Shown: piece by piece, positions 17,170 to 24,783 of the stretch | Numbering within the stretch: the stretch's first letter is position 1 | Layout: each line of letters starts with the position of its first letter | DNA from: Clostridiales bacterium | Lineage (GTDB): Bacteria > Bacillota > Clostridia > Christensenellales > JAISNN01 | Direction of reading: 5' to 3' | Assembly: GCA_031275485.1 (NCBI GenBank) | Contig: JAISOS010000039.1 | Span: 1 to 33,223, forward strand | Length of the DNA: 33,223 nt | Translations under genes and position numbers: made by a program | The notes under the pieces: generated by a model | Told to the model about the DNA's origin: nothing | The model's database searches: none | The model's input: the letters and a program-made list of their open reading frames with translations, nothing else

Positions 17170-18603
17170 ATGGAAAATTTTGAAGGTCTTTACGCGGATT
17201 TGAAAGCGAAATTCAATTCCGCGCTCATAGAATTTTTACAGCCGCTTGAAAAGACGGTGAACGAGAATCTTTACGGCGCGATAAAATACAGCATAGTCAA
17301 CTCGGGCAAGCGTATACGCCCCCTGCTCTGTATGCTGGGGGCGCGGTTTGCGGGCGGCGACGAGGACGGCGTTATGCCTTTCGCGCTGGCTCTTGAAATG
17401 ATACATACCTATTCGCTTGTGCACGACGACCTGCCCGCCGTCGATAACGACTCTATGCGACGCGGCAAATTGACTACGCACGTTATGCACGGCGAGGCGA
17501 TGGCGGTATTCGCCGGAGACGCGCTTTTGAACCTAGCCTGCGAGATCATGACCGAAAACGTCGTGAAAACGGCCGACTTCAAGCGACTCCGCGCTATGAA
17601 CTTGATTATGAGGGCGTCGGGTGCGCGCGGGCTTTTGAACGGGCAGGCGAAGGATGTTGACTATGAGAACTGCGCCGACTATTTTTTGGAGCATATCATA
17701 AGCATGTACCGCAACAAAACCGCCGATTTGATTCGCGCGTCCCTCGTGTCGGGCGCGCTTATTTGCGGCGCGGAACGCGGAGAGCTTGAGAATTTATCCT
17801 CGTTCGCCGATTCTTTGGGTATTTTTTTTCAGCTGCAAGACGACCTGATGGACGAGGGCGGTGAGAAAATCGACCTCAACATGTCTGTAGACGACTACCT
17901 TGCGATGGATGATAGTCTTGCGGCGGAGGAAAACGGCGGCGCGGAGCCGGTTTCGCGCACGTTAAATTCCGAAGGCTTTTCGGAAAAACCCGGTTCGATC
18001 TTCGATATAGCCGACGGCACGGATAACGCGGGCGGCGACGGCGTTTTTCATAATCTAAAATACGGCGTTGCGGATAGCGGTAATAACGGAATTGCGGACA
18101 ACGCGAATGATAAGGGTATCGTAAATAACGCAAGCGACGCGGGCGGTAAAGGCGTTTTTAACAACTTGAACTACGGCGTTACGGATAATATAAGTAGCGA
18201 CGGCGTATATAACGACAGCGGAAAAATGGGAGAAGCCGACGGCTTTTCGCTTTTGAGTTCGGTTATAAGAGAATCGGATGGTAACGCGCGGGAAGAACGC
18301 TCGCGCTCCGACGCGAAAATCATATTGGGACTGAACAAAACGGCCGACGAGATAATAGCCGAATCTATAGCGGAAGTCGACGGTAAAACGCTCCTGCGTC
18401 TCGGCAAGGAAAAAAACGCCTCCGAATTGTTCAAGCCCGCGAACAAGGAAAAAATAACCTTTTTAAAGGCGGCGGGCGAGGATGAAACGTTAAAGCTACT
18501 CGACGAGTACGAGGACTATATTCGCGCCGCTATCGCCCCTTATGCGGAGCGCGCCGACGAGCTTATAGGGTTGTTCGAGTTTATAAAAAAAAGAACGGAA
18601 TGA
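17170..18603 (+). CDS. ispA: Polyprenyl (farnesyl/geranylgeranyl) diphosphate synthase with a large insertion
   Basis: A trans-prenyltransferase that condenses isopentenyl diphosphate with allylic diphosphates. Family marks: GKRIRPLLCMLG (47-58), first Asp-rich motif HDDLPAVDND (Asp86, Asp87, Asp92) followed by SMRRGK, GQAKDVDYE (158-166), KTADLIRA (183-190), and second Asp-rich motif FQLQDDLMD (Asp224, Asp225, Asp228). The normal enzyme reaches its KTTF-like lysine motif within about 25 residues; here KITFLKAAG begins at 428. The ~180 extra residues (about 233-424) are polar, with a repeated pattern GVFHNLKYGVAD / GVFNNLNYGVTD (period 37 residues). Total length is 477 against the usual ~295. 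The frame is open through the insertion, and the C-terminal helix resumes correctly, so the enzyme is probably active. Start ATG 17170 has only a weak ribosome site. Confidence 0.9.
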   Translation: MENFEGLYADLKAKFNSALIEFLQPLEKTVNENLYGAIKYSIVNSGKRIRPLLCMLGARFAGGDEDGVMPFALALEMIHTYSLVHDDLPAVDNDSMRRGKLTTHVMHGEAMAVFAGDALLNLACEIMTENVVKTADFKRLRAMNLIMRASGARGLLNGQAKDVDYENCADYFLEHIISMYRNKTADLIRASLVSGALICGAERGELENLSSFADSLGIFFQLQDDLMDEGGEKIDLNMSVDDYLAMDDSLAAEENGGAEPVSRTLNSEGFSEKPGSIFDIADGTDNAGGDGVFHNLKYGVADSGNNGIADNANDKGIVNNASDAGGKGVFNNLNYGVTDNISSDGVYNDSGKMGEADGFSLLSSVIRESDGNAREERSRSDAKIILGLNKTADEIIAESIAEVDGKTLLRLGKEKNASELFKPANKEKITFLKAAGEDETLKLLDEYEDYIRAAIAPYAERADELIGLFEFIKKRTE

Positions 18604-18625
18604 TACGGTAACCGCGTAAATTATA

Positions 18626-18663
18626 CCTGCGGTAAATTGTACCGCAGGCGCGGTTTAAACCGC
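18626..18663. terminator. Hairpins between convergent genes
   Basis: CCTGCGGTA (18626-18634) pairs perfectly with TACCGCAGG (18640-18648) over a 5-nt loop, and a palindrome GCGGTTTAAACCGC follows at 18650-18663. The position, 22 nt after the prenyl synthase stop and between convergent genes, suits a two-sided terminator, but there is no T-run, so this is tentative. The remaining 155 nt before the next gene's end hold nothing recognised. Confidence 0.4.
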
Positions 18664-18818
18664 ATAGCAAAGGAAGGATTTGCTTTTTTGCGTAATCGAT
18701 GTGGACGAAAATACTACGCGGGCGGCAAAACTGTCCGTGCCGCTCTCTTTAAATGGCGGCGTTTAGATTGCACGATTTCAATCCGTAACGGCTATATAAC
18801 GGCGGAGCCGCATGCGGG

Positions 18819-19667
18819 CTATCTCCGATAAAAAAAGTCCATATTGTTGGCGACGAAATAATTCGTCGAATAATAGGCCGGCAGACTGCCGACGTCCGAC
18901 CAATAGCAATCGGTTTTATAGGCGTACAATCTGCCGTCATGTTTTATAACGGAGGCGTTTACGGAGTTGAAAAAGCCGCCGGCGGACTTTGAAGCGCCGT
19001 TTTTCGCCAAGTCATAAAAGTTGCCGCCGGAAAATTTTGAGCGGCGAAGTTTTCCGAAATCGCGGGAACCGCCGTCGGCGAGCTTAGGGAGGAGATCCTT
19101 TCCGAAATCGTAAAAGCCGTCGGGAATTAGGTCCATAACGCTCTTGTTTATAATATATATTCCCGTGTTGACAAGTCCCGACGCGCCGCCGTCGGGCTTT
19201 TCGATAAATTTGACGATTCTGCCGTCGCGTTCCGTTTCCAAAACTCCGAATCCGAGAGTGTTTTCCAACCGCTTGCACGCAAGCGAGAACGACGCGTTTT
19301 TGCGAAAATGGAAATCGGAGAAAGCTTTTAAATCTATGTCGGTGAACGAGTCGCCGCTTATCGCGAGGAAATTGTCTCCCAGAAAATCGGCGGCGTTTTT
19401 TACGCAACCTGCGGTGCCCAATGGCGAGGATTCTATGAAATATGTCAAGCGAACGCCGAACGCCGAGCCGTCCTTGAAATAGTCGATTATGACGTCGGGC
19501 TTGTAATTCAGCGCGACGGCGATATCGTTGAAATCGTATGCTCTTAAAAGCTCTATAATATACAGCATAATCGGCTTGTCGATTATGGGAACCATAGGCT
19601 TTGGAATTTCATTGGTCAGCGGGCGCAGACGCGAGCCGAGACCTCCCGCCATTATGATAGCTTTCAT
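18819..19667 (-). CDS. Sugar-phosphate nucleotidyltransferase (NTP_transferase family)
   Basis: A 282-residue Rossmann-type nucleotidyltransferase making an NDP-sugar. The nucleotide-binding start is MKAIIMAGGLGSRLRPLT (GxGxRLxPLT, residues 8-18) with EIPKPMVPI (Lys23), followed by SSPLGTAGCV, ISGDSFTDID (catalytic Asp106), FIEKPDGG and NTGIYIIN. It resembles mannose-1-phosphate guanylyltransferase or glucose-1-phosphate thymidylyltransferase; which sugar is used is not decidable. Residues ~198-244 are an extra low-complexity segment in three degenerate ~15-residue repeats (FYDFGKDLLPKLADGGS, RDFGKLRRSKFSGGN, FYDLAKNGASKSAGG) placed just before the conserved YAYKTDCYWSDVGSLPAYY end. ATG 19667 gives the canonical N-terminus. 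The frame runs upstream to 19796, but that part is repeat B. Convergent with the prenyl synthase. Confidence 0.88.
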   Translation of the reverse strand: MKAIIMAGGLGSRLRPLTNEIPKPMVPIIDKPIMLYIIELLRAYDFNDIAVALNYKPDVIIDYFKDGSAFGVRLTYFIESSPLGTAGCVKNAADFLGDNFLAISGDSFTDIDLKAFSDFHFRKNASFSLACKRLENTLGFGVLETERDGRIVKFIEKPDGGASGLVNTGIYIINKSVMDLIPDGFYDFGKDLLPKLADGGSRDFGKLRRSKFSGGNFYDLAKNGASKSAGGFFNSVNASVIKHDGRLYAYKTDCYWSDVGSLPAYYSTNYFVANNMDFFYRR

Positions 19668-19712
19668 GTTTTTAATCCCTCTCCCGATAATTTCTTTGAA
19701 TTGCTTATGTAG

Positions 19713-19797
19713 CGTTATGAATTGGAATTGCGCCAGACGAGCATTGAATTTTTGCCGTAAACGGCTAAAAAAGCGACGTTTAGCTTGCGCTATCATA
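19713..19797 (+). repeat. Repeat B, copy 1
   Basis: Starts CGTTATGAATTGGAATTGCG, then ATTGAATTTTTGCCGTAAAC, then GCGACGTTTAGCTTGCGC. It aligns over its length with 21304-21390 and in part with 32060 and (reverse) 27089. It contains a hairpin TTTTTGCCGT / ACGGCTAAAAA. It lies just upstream of the nucleotidyltransferase start on the opposite strand. Confidence 0.75.
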
Positions 19798-19967
19798 ATA
19801 GTGATTACGCCGTTAAGCCGTTTTTCCCGCCGCGCAAAACACGGCGACGCTTTGCCGAACGCAAGGAGTGCTTGAAATCCGTCTTATTTAAATAGAGCGG
19901 CGCGCCGCAATATAAACGAACGAACACGGCATTGATTTTAGTATAATTATTTTTTCGGTTAGTATGT

Positions 19968-20820
19968 ATGGCTCTTATGAATCGGAATCGCGAAAATAAC
20001 GGGAATTGCGCGTTGGTCGGGGTGAACGCCGCGCTGACGGCGATAAAGCGCGTTATACGGATATATCATTCGGGGCCGGGCTTGCTGTATGCATACGACG
20101 GCGGGCGAGGCGAGTCAGGGGAGCGTAAGGCTTCCGTTTTGCGTGCAATATACCTCGATTCCGTGCGCGAATATGAGACCGAGCGCGGCGTAGTTTTGGT
20201 CGAAGTTGATAAGCCGGACAGGCATGTCGCCGCCGCGCTGGAAACTCTCGATGCGGACGCGCTTTTTATCCTGACGGGCTGTACGGCGGGGATTATAGGC
20301 GACGACACGGAAAGTGTCGCAAAAAAAACACCGCGCGCCGGGGCATAAGATCTATGCGGTCAATTCGTCGGGCTTTTTGGGCGGGAGCGCGCTTGGTTAC
20401 GAAATAGTGGTGCGCGCGCTTATCGACAACATAGTTGAGCCTCCAAGTCTGGCAGTGAAAAATCCGCGTCTCGTCAGCCTTTTGGGAATCATGCCTTATC
20501 ACGATCCTCATTGGGAGGGCAATCTTGAGGAGATTGCGCGCTTTTTAAACACCGCCGGACTTAGCGTAAACAAATTTTTTTCGCACGGACAAAGGCATAA
20601 ATGAGATAGCGTCCGCATCTCTTAATATCGTGATTTCGCCGTGGCTTTTAAAGAACGCGTCGGAGGAATTTGAAAAACGCTTCGGCATACCGACGTTGCG
20701 TTTTTCCGGCGCGCCGCTAAGGGCGCTCGATACCGCCGAATTTTTGCGAAGCGTGGGCGCGGCGCTCTTGATCGGCAGCACGAACGAGCGCAAATTCGCT
20801 ATGAAACACGAAATGCAATT
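19968..20820 (+). pseudogene. Nitrogenase component 1-like protein (NifD/NifE family), frameshifted and truncated
   Basis: Three overlapping frames give one broken Oxidored_nitro protein. Frame one (to ~20320) reads NCALVGVNAALTAIKRV, a cysteine-ligand segment, then ALFILTGCTAGIIGDDTESV, close to the family's 'v.tsC...iIGDDi..v'. Frame two (from ~20320) reads HKIYAVNSSGFLGGSALGYE and VSLLGIMPYHDPHWEGNLEE. Frame three (from ~20585) reads GINEIASASLNIVISPWL and EKRFGIPTLRFSGAP. The breaks fall on an A8 run (20321-20328) and a T7 run (20575-20581). The second usual cysteine (GPxGC) is replaced by Leu in SGPGLLYAY. The C-terminal half is absent after ~20820. The class (FeMo-cofactor scaffold, methylthio-alkane reductase or another nitrogenase-like reductase) cannot be told. 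No reductase partner is nearby. Confidence 0.75.
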
Positions 20821-21303
20821 TTTTTATAGAGTCTTATTTACAATCGTTTTACAACCGTTCGTGCGCGGGATACAGCGGCGCGCTGACACTAATAGAGTAC
20901 ATATGTTCCAATCTCTAAGTGGGAAAGGGCGGGAAGGGCGTTTTATTTGTCGAAACGGCTTTTTACAGAATTTTCGGGATTTTTGCGGTATTGAGCGGCT
21001 TTTCGCGCGGCGCGCGGGTGTTTTTTTATGCCGTATATAAATCATTTTCACGCTTTATTTGCGCATAATTATACAATATTTATATAAACAGCATATAAAT
21101 ATACGATAAAATGATATGCGTCGGCGGAATTTTTTGAGCACATAATTCACGGTACTATAACGCGTATTTTGCATTAAAAATCCGTATCGAAGGAAGATGT
21201 AAACCGTTTATAATAATGCGTAAATATTCGCAAGAAAAAGAAAAGCAAAGACATTCGAGCGGCGCCTACGCAATAAATAACGTAAAAATAAAATATTTAC
21301 AGT
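20821..21303. other. Non-coding spacer with AT-rich tract
   Basis: No gene is supported here. 21057-21120 is strongly AT-rich (several ATATAAA-type steps), in contrast to the surrounding DNA. A weak repeat A-like stretch (GGGAAAGGGCGGGAAGGGCG at 20921-20940) can be seen. Nothing else recognised. Confidence 0.5.
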
Positions 21304-21390
21304 CGTTATGAATCGGAATTGCGTTAGGTTAAATATTGAATTTTTCGTCGCTTGCGGCGAAAAAGGCGGCGTTTAACTTGCGCCGTTATA
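21304..21390 (+). repeat. Repeat B, copy 2
   Basis: Starts CGTTATGAATCGGAATTGCG, then ATTGAATTTTTCGTCGC, then GCGGCGTTTAACTTGCGCCG. The central TTTTTCGTCGC and GCGGCGAAAAA form an 11-bp stem with one G-T pair. Same orientation as 19713-19797, so the two are direct repeats around the nitrogenase-like pseudogene. It directly precedes the M28 peptidase gene. Confidence 0.75.
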
Positions 21391-21420
21391 TATCGTAAAG
21401 ACTATATAGGGAGAAGCCTC

Positions 21421-22395
21421 ATGAAAGAAGAATTATTGAAACGTTTGGAGCGAGACCTATGCCTCGATGAAAAATTCCGCGTGCGCAGAAAACCCGAGGT
21501 CAAAAAAGAATTTTTCGCTTATGCCGAGAAATTTTTTGCCGAGCGCGGCTATACCGGTTATGCGGACGGCGATTTCTACGACAAGAAAGACAAGGCGAAC
21601 TTGATTTTCGGAGATGAGAATTCCGCCGACGTAATTTTGACGGCGCATTATGACACGCCGAAAAATAACGCGGGGCTGAAACCTTTTATGTTTTTGTTCA
21701 ACAAGGCGGGCTTTTTCGCGCAGGGCTTTTCTATGCTTTTCGTACTCGCTTTGGTCGCCGTGCCCGCGATTTTGTTCGGCGTATATTTGCATTCCGCCCT
21801 TTCGGTTTTGTGGATTGCGCTTATGAGCGCGTGGGTGTTTCCAAATTATTTTATATTTGATAATAAATTCAATTTTAACGACAATATGTCGGGTTGTATC
21901 GCGCTGTTTTATCTCGCCGATAAAATCGCCGTCGAGCGTCCCGAGCTTAAAGACAGGCTTTGCTTTGTCTTTACGGACAAGGAGGAGTCGGGCGTAAAGG
22001 GTGCGAAAAAGTTCAAAGAACGGTTACTTAAAAAACTCGGAAAAGAGGAGCTTGCGAAAAAAATTAATCTGAATTTCGACTGCGTGGGAGGACGCGATCC
22101 TTTGAATTTTTTGGTTACGAACACGGACGGCGGACTCGGAATAGCCGAAAAAATTGCGAAAGGACGCGACTTCGGCGTGTATAAATGGCGTATAGTCAAT
22201 ATGGATACGCACGCGTTCAAGGAGCTGCGCTCGGTCAGCTTTTGCACCGCTTCGGTCAGATACGGCGTGAAAAGCCTTTTGGAATCCAAAGACATACATA
22301 CGAACCGCGACGATTATTTGGACGTAGAACGGCTCGCTTATCATGCCGACGCGGCGTACGTTTTTTTGACGGGCGCCGGGAACGTTTTTTTATGA
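21421..22395 (+). CDS. Membrane-inserted M28-family zinc peptidase
   Basis: A 324-residue aminopeptidase-like protein of the M28 co-catalytic zinc fold. Metal-site motifs in order: ILTAHYDTP (His76, Asp78), NFNDNMSG (bridging Asp154), the catalytic pair in TDKEESG (Glu188, Glu189), NLNFDCVGGRD (Asp220) and a C-terminal SKDIHTNRDDYLD (His293). Between the first and second motifs, residues ~100-145 form two hydrophobic segments (AQGFSMLFVLALVAVPAI and LSVLWIALMSAWVF), so the protein is membrane-anchored within its catalytic domain, probably with the active site facing the cytoplasm. Substrate unknown. The frame starts upstream at 21352, inside repeat B; ATG 21421 has GGGAG 8 nt before it and matches the paralogue's N-terminus at 23013. 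A decayed paralogue follows downstream. Confidence 0.85.
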   Translation: MKEELLKRLERDLCLDEKFRVRRKPEVKKEFFAYAEKFFAERGYTGYADGDFYDKKDKANLIFGDENSADVILTAHYDTPKNNAGLKPFMFLFNKAGFFAQGFSMLFVLALVAVPAILFGVYLHSALSVLWIALMSAWVFPNYFIFDNKFNFNDNMSGCIALFYLADKIAVERPELKDRLCFVFTDKEESGVKGAKKFKERLLKKLGKEELAKKINLNFDCVGGRDPLNFLVTNTDGGLGIAEKIAKGRDFGVYKWRIVNMDTHAFKELRSVSFCTASVRYGVKSLLESKDIHTNRDDYLDVERLAYHADAAYVFLTGAGNVFL

Positions 22396-22575
22396 GATTA
22401 CGCCGGGATTTTTTATGAAAAAGTCTCGTTATTCATTTCGACGAGGCTAAAAATAAGCCCCGAACGCAGTAAGCCGGTGACAACAATTCTCGCTCTGAAA
22501 CGCGGCGGCAGACTCGGCGAGCTGACGGCGGTTGAAACCGCCGAATACGAACGGATAAAAAAAGAGTGTTTTTAG
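22396..22575 (+). other. Open frame continuing in phase after the peptidase stop
   Basis: Directly after the peptidase TGA the same frame stays open for 59 codons to TAG 22573-22575, with protein-like sequence such as ILALKRGGRLGELTAVETAE. There is no ATG; a GTG at 22477 (VTTILALKR) lacks a clear ribosome site. It may be an old C-terminal extension, a separate small gene or chance. The decayed paralogue gives no matching tail. Confidence 0.25.
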
Positions 22576-22596
22576 GGATGAATTTTGAGAATTTAT

Positions 22597-22751
22597 GCGG
22601 GGGAAATCCTTTTGTTAGCTCATCGGACGCGGCGGTAAAATGTTTGCGCCGCGCCTGCGTTTTTTTCTATATCCGAAAAAAATACGCGCCCCGTTTCTCG
22701 TATCCTTTTCCAAAAAGCTTTAACATATTTTGAAACGGTTCCGTTCAAGCC
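22597..22751 (+). repeat. Repeat A, copy 5 (+), interrupted
   Basis: The left arm ATGCGGGGGAAATCCTTTTG (22595-22614) and the right flank CCTTTTCCAAAAAGCTTTAA (22704-22723) with tail GAAACGGTTCCGTTCAAGCC (22732-22751) are present, but about 85 bp with its own GC-rich palindromes separates them. It follows the peptidase reading frame. Confidence 0.6.
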
Positions 22752-22867
22752 AAAAGTCTCGTTTAAGTTTTTTACGAAAAATCAGAGAAGCGCGAGAACC
22801 GAGACTCTTAACCGAATAATTTCTTTATAGCTTCTCTTTGTTTTCATAAAAACGCGTTTAAAGCGGC

Positions 22868-22984
22868 GGGACTTTGTGAAAAAACTTAGCCGTAACGCTT
22901 GGTTCGCGCAGAAGTATTAAAACATGAAAGTTTTTTGGAAAAATGCGCGTGGAAAACCTTTCGCTCACAAAAGGTTTTCTCCGC
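22868..22984 (-). repeat. Repeat A, copy 6 (-)
   Basis: AAAAAACTTAGCCGTAACGC (from 22880), AAAGTTTTTTGGAAAAATGC, then hairpin 22947-22984 (arms GCGTGGAAAACC and GGTTTTCTCCGC). It ends 28 nt before the ATG of the decayed M28 paralogue. The spacer 22752-22867 contains further inverted repeats (AGTCTCG/CGAGACT; AGAGAAGC/GCTTCTCT). Confidence 0.75.
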
Positions 22985-23113
22985 ATAAATAAAAAAATAC
23001 AAGGAGTTTCGTTATGATCGACACGCTGAATAAGGATTTATGTGAAAACGGGAGGTACCGTATACGCGCGCACGGCGCTCAAAAATATGTGAAAGAATAG
23101 ACCTATACGGAAA

Positions 23114-23142
23114 CTGACAAATTGCGAATAATGCGCTATAAT
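23114..23142 (+). promoter_or_regulatory. Transposase promoter overlapping the left inverted repeat
   Basis: CTGACA (23114-23119), 17-nt spacer, TATAAT (23137-23142). The -35 lies partly in the terminal repeat. The expected start, near 23149, is only about two bases before ATG 23151, so the message may be leaderless. Confidence 0.55.
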
Positions 23143-23150
23143 ACAGGCAT

Positions 23151-23988
23151 ATGAGATACGAGCAAATGCAAGCCTTAAAAGAGGCTGATTTTAAGCGTGT
23201 TGTGGGGTTCGGTAAAGCAGTTTTTGCGGAAATGCCGACCGTTTTGGAAGCGGAATATGCACAAAAACACACCGAAAAGGGCGGGCGCAAGGCGAAGCTT
23301 TGCGTGGCGGATATTTTGTTGCCGGCGATAAAATATTGGCGGCAATATCCGACATTTATGGAGCCGGGGTTGGATTTTGGCGTAAGCGCTACAACGGCTC
23401 ACGACCTTACGGTTTGGACGGAAAATGTGCTAATCAAGAGCGGTAAGTTCGCTTTGTCCGGAAAGAAAAAGCTACTTGAGGAAAATTATTTCGAGGTAAT
23501 TTTGGTCGATGTGACCGAAAACACCATCGAAAAGCCCAAAAAAACAGCGAAACTACTATTCCGGCAAGAAAAAGAAGCACACAATCAAAACCCAAGTCGC
23601 GGTAGACCGCAAAAGCGGAAAGATAATTTGCATATCGGAAGTTGCCGGACGGGAGCATGACTTCGCACTTTTTAAGAGTACGATAGGCTGCGCGGCTCTG
23701 AAAAGTATTCGGATTTACGCCGACAGCGGGTATTGGGGGCTTGCAAAATTACACAAAAATTCACGTATTCATAAGCGGAAAAGCAAGCCGCGACCGCTCT
23801 CAATGGCTTAAAAAACGGAAAATCGGGCGATTTCTTGCGAGAGAATGCTAATCGAACACGTCAACGCAAGGATTAAGGTTTTTAAAATTTTCGGCACGCG
23901 TTACCGTAACCGCAGAAAGCGTCATCAGCTTCGCATGTCGCTCATTTGCGCCTTGCTCAACCGTAACCTAAAATCAGTTTCCGTATAG
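23151..23988 (+). pseudogene. IS5-family DDE transposase in two frames with a nonsense codon
   Basis: The first frame (23151-23660) holds an HTH_Tnp_4-like region (KAKLCVADILLPAIKYWRQY, GVSATTAHDLTVW) and the first catalytic Asp in EVILVDVTENTIEKP. After an A7 run (23538-23544) the product continues in the +1 frame: RNYYSGKKKKHTIKTQVAVD, ISEVAGREHDFALFK, then the second Asp in RIYADSGYWG. An in-frame TAA at 23809 breaks it before MLIEHVNARIKVFKIFG (catalytic Glu) and TRYRNRRKRHQLRMS, ending at TAG 23986 inside the right repeat. IS5-group transposases often use frameshifting, so the first shift could be natural, although it needs +1 (or -2) rather than the common -1. The TAA makes this copy probably inactive. 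Confidence 0.85.
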
Positions 23989-24783
23989 ATCTAATATATG
24001 TCTGCGCGCGGGTACGGCGGAGCGGCGGATGGCGATTTCAAGAACGAAAAGGGAGCGGCGAATCTCGTGTTCGGCAACGAAAGGACTGCGGATATATTCC
24101 TCACCGCGCATTAAGATACGCCGAAAAACGCCGCGACGCTACCCTCGTTTTTCGTGACGAACAAGGCGGTCATTTTCGCCGACGCGCTTATGTGCTTGGG
24201 CTACATATTCATAGCTTTCGGCGTAACGGCGCTTCTTTGGATTTTTGCGGCGCGGTACGCCGCCGCCGTCTATTTTATTTGGGTTTGACGTGAGCGGCGT
24301 CGAATTTTGCGAGAGACAATAAATTCAACTTCAGCGACAATACGAGCGGTTGTATCGCGCTGTCGTAGATCGCCGACAAAGTCGCGAAAGAGCGGCCGGA
24401 AATCAAAAGCCGGATTTTTTTTGTTTTTTCAACAGTGAAGAGACCGGCGCGCAAGGCTAGAAAAAATTCCGGAAACGCCTGAACGAAAGTCTTTCCGCCG
24501 AGAATTTCCGTTCGAAAATCTTTCTCAATTTCGACTGCGTCGGCGGGCGTGACAAGGATTTGAATATATATGTTTATACGGACGACGGACGGACGCTTGC
24601 GAACGAAATAAAAGCTTGCGCGGCTACGGAAAAACCTATAACGGTATTCAAAACTCCGCTACTACCGACCGACGCGAATAATTTCGGGGACGCGCGCGAT
24701 GACATTTATTTCGGTCTCTAAACGCTTATTTTACCCGCTTTCCGGGCTAAAAGACGCGCGCACAAAAAACGTCGCTACGCGGA

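Larger units (their letters stand above)
23099..23992 (+). mobile_element. IS5-family insertion sequence (ISL2/IS427-like), 894 bp
   Basis: Terminal inverted repeats of 19 bp: left AGACCTATACGGAAACTGA (23099-23117) and right TCAGTTTCCGTATAGATCT (23974-23992), 18 of 19 matching. The target duplication is AAT at 23096-23098 and 23993-23995. These ends are confirmed because removing the element and one AAT restores the host M28 frame. It carries one transposase coding region in two frames. Confidence 0.9.
23013..24720 (+). pseudogene. M28 peptidase paralogue, decayed and split by an IS element
   Basis: The 5' piece (23013-23098) has AAGGAG before ATG and reads MIDTLNKDLCENGRYRIRA then HGAQKYVKE. 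Deleting 23099-23992 and one AAT duplicate joins it in frame to EYMSARGYGGAADGDF and GAANLVFGNERTADIFLTAH, colinear with residues 10-76 of the intact neighbour at 21421. Downstream the copy is decayed: a TAA replaces Tyr in LTAHYDTP (at 24114), and frame changes and stops follow, but DNKFNFSDNTSGCIAL and IFLNFDCVGGRDKDLN remain recognisable to about 24720. It arose by tandem duplication of the intact gene; catalytic function is lost. Confidence 0.85.

Noticed and set aside
19668-19796. N-terminal extension of the nucleotidyltransferase
   Set aside because: It is encoded by repeat B; MKAIIMAGGLGSRLRP at 19667 is the canonical start.
19968-20604. Two separate small genes in the nitrogenase-like region
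   Set aside because: The pieces line up as consecutive parts of one Oxidored_nitro protein across homopolymer frameshifts.
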